This document shows positions 60,557-64,000 of a stretch of 64,000 bases of DNA, in pieces. Made by a program: the position numbers and the translations under genes. Below the pieces are notes generated by a model. The model was given only the letters and a program-made list of their open reading frames with translations, ran no database searches and was not told where the DNA came from. Each line of letters begins with the position of its first letter. Position 1 is the first letter of the stretch. The DNA is from Natrinema limicola JCM 13563 (lineage in GTDB: Archaea > Halobacteriota > Halobacteria > Halobacteriales > Natrialbaceae), in assembly GCF_000337475.1 (NCBI RefSeq), contig NZ_AOIT01000029.1, forward strand, positions 136,119 through 200,118. Direction: 5' to 3'.

Positions 60557-60637
60557 ATACGGTCTACTGTCAGTCAGTGCCGGTGGGACCGCGACCGCCC
60601 TGCGGTTGCACCGGGACATCGGTACAGCAAACCGTAT
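60557..60637. repeat. 81-bp palindromic intergenic repeat, copy D
   Basis: Begins ATACGGTCTACTGTCAGTCA and ends ACAGCAAACCGTAT, with the same organisation as copies A and C. The right end overlaps the TGA stop of the minus-strand membrane protein (TCA at 60637-60639). Between two convergent genes. Confidence 0.85.
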
Positions 60638-62646
60638 CAGTTCGCGTCCGAAACGGCGAGCTCAGTCCGGACGAACAGGCCATCGAGGGACTGATCGGGA
60701 ATGTACGCCGCTTCGCCGCCACAATCCCGGATTGAACTGCACCGTTCGACGCTGGGTGTTAGTGCCCGGACGGTGTCTCCCTCCGTGCGAACCGGCAGCT
60801 CGAGTCGGTAGCTGAAACTGCTGCCAGGTCCTTGATCGACGAACACGGTCACGACGATGTCGTCTCGGTCGTCGATGGGAAGCGGCTCGGTGCTGTCCCA
60901 GGGTGCCCCGTGTATACGCACGCTCTCGTCGGTGACGGTCAGTCGAACGGGCGTCTCTTCTGAGACGTTCTCGGCAACGTCGGTGGCACTGTCGTCGTCA
61001 GTCGTGACGGTCATCGTGACCCCCTCGGCTGTCGGCGGGACGCCGACTGTGGTGTTCAACTCGACCGCGGAGCCGGCGACGTGGTCGACCCGCTGGAGTC
61101 GGGCCGCCTGTGGCGAGCCGGCATGCGGTGCCCAGGCACCGCGGTAGGCAAGCCTGTATAGCGACCGGTCGGGATATGCGTCGACGACGGCGAACGGCCG
61201 TTCGTCGAGTGCGTACACTCGTTGACCGTCGATGTCCGGATCGTTGCGAAGCGCCTGGAACGGATGGGCGAGCCAGTCACCGTACGGCGTCGGGAGGAAG
61301 ACGACCGATCGCTCGGACGGGCCGTCCTCGAGGGGCGCGTAGACCTCCTCGTAGGTGTCGGTCACGGCCGCGTTCCGATCGAGTTTCTCGTCGAAGGTCG
61401 TCGCCGTTACGCCGCCGATCGCGAGCGTGCTTACGAGTAGCGCCGCGACAAGTGCTACGCGTGCGGCCTCGGGTGTCAGCTTTCGGTCGGCCAGCCGGCG
61501 AGCCCCGGCGGCCAGTGCCAGCGCGCCGACGGCGCCAAAGGCCGCGACCGGGACCAGCAGATCGAAGTGGTAGTACGGGCCGTGGGTGGCGATCAGGCCA
61601 TCGCCAGCGCGCTCGAGGTCTCCGAGGATGTTGAAGTTGCCCCAGAAGTAGACGTTGCCGACGGGAACGGTGACGAGCAGCCCGGCGAGGATGGCCTCGC
61701 GAGGCGAAAGCCCGCGTCGGATGGTGACGCCGACCCCGACGGCGGCCACTGCCGCGCCGAGAATACCGCCCGCGATCCAGTCGGTGACGAATTGCGCGAG
61801 CACTCGTGCGTTCGCGCGTAGCGCCAACTCGATCGTATAGTCGATCTCGTGGTTGAGAATCCGGCGCTGCCCGAAGCCGAGCCCGTCCAGCGGCGCGAAC
61901 GCCTCGTAGGGAAACACCAGCGGTGATCCGGTTACGGTTGCGTTGTAGGCCAATGCAAGCCCGACGCCTGTTAGTCCGAACACCGCCGTTGCGAGTTGTC
62001 TGGGGAGGGCGACTCGTGGCTCCCGAGCGAGTGTCCAGCACGCGTGGACGATAAACGGCGTCGCGAACAGCACCGCCGTGTACGGCCGTGCAAAAAAGGC
62101 CAGACCGACCGCCGCGCCGGCCGCCCCGGCAACGCGCCAGTCACCTGTCCGGTCGGCCCGGAGGTAGCCGTAGGCAAACGCCAGGTTGAGCATCGTCGTC
62201 GGCGCGTACGGCAGGAAGACGGCCGATTCGATCACAAACAGCGGCGAGCAGAGCATGATCGCGGCGGCCGCGATTCCGGTCCGCCGGTCGAACACCTCGC
62301 GGACGATCAGGGCGACGAGCGCAAGTGTCACAGCAGTGATGCCAGCGAGCGCGAGTCGGTAGCCGCCTGCGAGTTTCCCGAGTGCGAAGATGGCCGCAGG
62401 GACGGGCGCATACTTCGGATAGAGACGGTTGCCGTCGTCGACGAAGAACCACGGGCGGAAACTCTCCTCGACGGGCGGGCGGATGAACAACTGTCCCTCG
62501 AGTAGCATCGCTGCCTGCTGGAGATAGACACCCTCGTCGTGATTGAGCGAGTGATACGGAAACGTTCGCGTCGCGAGCAGCCAGACCGCGAGGGCACCGG
62601 CAAGTGCAACGGCGACGACCGCCGCCCGCCACGTTCGTCGTCTCAT
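60637..62646 (-). CDS. GT-C-type membrane protein (ArnT-like)
   Basis: A 669-residue protein. About ten hydrophobic helices span residues 8-430, followed by a soluble C-terminal domain (about 430-669) rich in beta strands. The first extracytoplasmic loop has SLNHDEGVYLQQA, a D/E motif typical of the GT-C active site in ArnT- and PMT-like sugar transferases. FARPYTAVLFATPF and YFWGNFNILGD are further family-like loops. It would transfer a sugar from a lipid carrier on the outer face. The acceptor is unknown. It converges on the dolichol-phosphate-sugar synthase-like GT2 gene, and its stop codon lies inside repeat copy D. Confidence 0.75.
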   Translation of the reverse strand: MRRRTWRAAVVAVALAGALAVWLLATRTFPYHSLNHDEGVYLQQAAMLLEGQLFIRPPVEESFRPWFFVDDGNRLYPKYAPVPAAIFALGKLAGGYRLALAGITAVTLALVALIVREVFDRRTGIAAAAIMLCSPLFVIESAVFLPYAPTTMLNLAFAYGYLRADRTGDWRVAGAAGAAVGLAFFARPYTAVLFATPFIVHACWTLAREPRVALPRQLATAVFGLTGVGLALAYNATVTGSPLVFPYEAFAPLDGLGFGQRRILNHEIDYTIELALRANARVLAQFVTDWIAGGILGAAVAAVGVGVTIRRGLSPREAILAGLLVTVPVGNVYFWGNFNILGDLERAGDGLIATHGPYYHFDLLVPVAAFGAVGALALAAGARRLADRKLTPEAARVALVAALLVSTLAIGGVTATTFDEKLDRNAAVTDTYEEVYAPLEDGPSERSVVFLPTPYGDWLAHPFQALRNDPDIDGQRVYALDERPFAVVDAYPDRSLYRLAYRGAWAPHAGSPQAARLQRVDHVAGSAVELNTTVGVPPTAEGVTMTVTTDDDSATDVAENVSEETPVRLTVTDESVRIHGAPWDSTEPLPIDDRDDIVVTVFVDQGPGSSFSYRLELPVRTEGDTVRALTPSVERCSSIRDCGGEAAYIPDQSLDGLFVRTELAVSDAN

Positions 62647-62667
62647 GGGTCACTGGTCACAGTCAGA

Positions 62668-64000
62668 TCACCGGCCATCCTGTGCGAGCATGACGGCCAT
62701 CGACAGGCCGGAGATGGCGACCAAGACGAGCGCTGGAACCGCTGCCCGTCCGTACAGGCCGGCCTCCTCGATCTCCCAGATGTAGGTCACGAGCGTCTCG
62801 AAGCCAAGCGGGCGCAGCATCAGCGTCGCGGGCAGTTCCTTCATCGTCGTGAGAAAGACGAGCGCGGCCCCTGCCGCCACACCCGGCAAGATTAGCGGCA
62901 GCGTCACCTTTCTGAACGTCCCCAACCGTGACCGCCCCAGCGTCCGAGACGCTTCGACGAGTTCTTGATCGACCTGTAACGTCGAGGTCTTGATCGAACC
63001 GATCGCCTGGGGCATGAAGCGAACGACGTACGCAAAGACCAGCAACGGCACCGTCTTGTAGACCGCGGGCAGGACATCGAGGCTAAAGCTGAGCAACGCG
63101 ATCGCCAGTACGATCCCGGGCGTCGCATAGCCAATATAGGGCGCGCGGTCGGCCAACTCCGCCAGCCGTGAATCCGACGTTGCCGATGTGAGTGCGATCG
63201 GCAGCGCCACGAGGATCGAGACGCCAGCAGCAAGCACGGCGACGTACGCCGAATTGAAGCCGTACTCCCAGCTGAACGTCAGTCCACCGCCCTGATAGCC
63301 CGGCCCACCGCCCATTAGCCACGTCGCGAAGAGCGCGATCGGAAGGACGATCGCCAGCAACGCGATGACGGTCGGCAACAGCAACACCACGTATCGCCAG
63401 CGCCCGAGCTCGAGGTCGGCGCTCCCACGATGGCCACTGCTTTCGTACGCTCCCGACTCGTCGACGCCGATCCGTGACTCGAGTGCGAGGACGATCGCTG
63501 TCACCGTCAGTAACTGCAGCGACAGCAACGCCGCGTAGTCACGGGCGAAGGCGTTGTACCGGGCATAGATGAACTGCGTGAACACCTCGACGCGCATGAT
63601 ATTGGGCGTGCCGAAGTCCGCAAAGGCGTACAGTGCCACGAGTAATGCCCCGGCAGTGATCCCCGGGAGGATCTGTGGGAGAGTGACCCGGCGAAACGCC
63701 GTCCAGCGGCCGGTGTTGAGCGTCCGTGCCGCCTCTACGAGTGAGCCATCGAGTGACAGCAGCGACGCGCGCGTCGTCAGAAACACGTACGGATACGTAT
63801 ACAGCGTCAGGACGAACGCTGCACCAGCGAACCCGTACACTGACGGGATCGACTCGATGCCAAGCGGCGCGAGGAGATCGGCGAATTCGCCCTGCGGCCT
63901 GAACGCCGACACGAACGCGAACGCACCGAGATAGCTCGGCACCGCAAGCGGCAGCGCCGCGAGGACGGTCCAAAACCGGGGGAACGGAATCGATCCCTGA
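62668..64000 (-). CDS. ABC transporter permease, FbpB/ThiP-like (N-terminus beyond window)
   Basis: At least 443 residues of a double-domain binding-protein-dependent permease; the frame is open to the window edge, so the gene starts outside. Two BPD transmembrane domains are visible, each with the EAA loop: LVEAARTLNTGRWTAFRRVT with LPQILPG, and LVEASRTLGRSRLGTFRKVT with LPLILPG. The architecture fits iron(III) or thiamine/spermidine permeases. Iron is the first guess given the DtxR-like sites nearby, but that is inference. Partner binding-protein and ATPase genes would be upstream. The stop is 21 bases before the GT-C gene start. Confidence 0.88.
   Translation of the reverse strand, partial: QGSIPFPRFWTVLAALPLAVPSYLGAFAFVSAFRPQGEFADLLAPLGIESIPSVYGFAGAAFVLTLYTYPYVFLTTRASLLSLDGSLVEAARTLNTGRWTAFRRVTLPQILPGITAGALLVALYAFADFGTPNIMRVEVFTQFIYARYNAFARDYAALLSLQLLTVTAIVLALESRIGVDESGAYESSGHRGSADLELGRWRYVVLLLPTVIALLAIVLPIALFATWLMGGGPGYQGGGLTFSWEYGFNSAYVAVLAAGVSILVALPIALTSATSDSRLAELADRAPYIGYATPGIVLAIALLSFSLDVLPAVYKTVPLLVFAYVVRFMPQAIGSIKTSTLQVDQELVEASRTLGRSRLGTFRKVTLPLILPGVAAGAALVFLTTMKELPATLMLRPLGFETLVTYIWEIEEAGLYGRAAVPALVLVAISGLSMAVMLAQDGR

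Noticed and set aside
1-64000. CRISPR array, rRNA operon or insertion sequence
   Set aside because: No regularly spaced direct repeats, no rRNA-like blocks and no transposase frame were seen on either strand.

Overview
The window is chromosomal DNA from a halophilic archaeon, most likely of the Natrinema/Haloterrigena type (order level inferred from protein style only). The signs are high GC, very acidic proteins, mostly leaderless starts with a TATA-like box about 27 nt upstream, sn-glycerol-1-phosphate dehydrogenase, eIF-5A, an Orc1/Cdc6 initiator with origin boxes, a JAMM desampylase-like protein, Tat lipoproteins and a PGF-CTERM surface protein. Coding density is high. I see no rRNA, CRISPR array or transposase. 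There are two tRNA genes.

Layout. 0.1-8.6 kb: membrane M48-like protein, G1P dehydrogenase (ether lipids), S9 peptidase, GT4 glycosyltransferase, HIT protein, stand-alone trpB, and a YeiH-type permease preceded by a 46-residue membrane microprotein. 8.7-16.8 kb: an orphan NuoCD fusion, PAP2 phosphatase, alkaline-phosphatase/sulfatase-fold protein, Hsp20-like protein, a broken LUD-domain gene, a membrane-anchored propeller protein and a GNAT protein. 16.9-20 kb: a P1B-like metal ATPase with unusual metal-site motifs, then a DCC thiol oxidoreductase. 20-25.3 kb: a replication and defence patch with a PD-(D/E)XK-like protein, an SRA-like/HNH restriction candidate, and an orc1/cdc6 gene flanked on both sides by origin-recognition-like boxes. 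25.4-35.3 kb: tRNA-Arg, gnd, dCTP deaminase/dUTPase, aconitase, LLM oxidoreductase, quinone reductase, Nudix, and the overlapping eIF5A-speB pair. 35.7-47.9 kb: enolase-superfamily protein, UbiB-like kinase, Hsp20, two MoeA genes (one with a C-terminal binding-protein domain), serine hydrolase, MATE exporter, BtuF-like protein and JAMM protease. 48-57.4 kb: Cys-type sulfatase, citrate synthase, PGF-CTERM protein, ilvA-ridA, tRNA-Ser, lipoprotein, HMCES. 57.5-64 kb: a GMC dehydrogenase operon and a GT2 gene, both behind DtxR/Idr-like palindromes, then a GT-C membrane protein and an ABC permease cut by the window edge.

The most interesting non-coding structure is threefold. (1) A family of four 81-82 bp imperfect palindromes sits directly behind stop codons, and two of them overlap the TGA itself. 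(2) Two related inverted-repeat elements lie downstream of tRNA-Arg and tRNA-Ser, each ending in a copy of its own tRNA 3' end. (3) At least six boxes sharing the pattern TTCACNTGNAANNGTGGTG surround orc1.

Metabolic links are clear in places. Citrate synthase and aconitase serve the TCA cycle. IlvA makes the reactive enamine that RidA clears. eIF5A and the agmatinase-family gene are likely joined through hypusine or polyamine-type modification. The two MoeA proteins insert molybdenum. Protein functions are read from motifs by eye; no database search was run.
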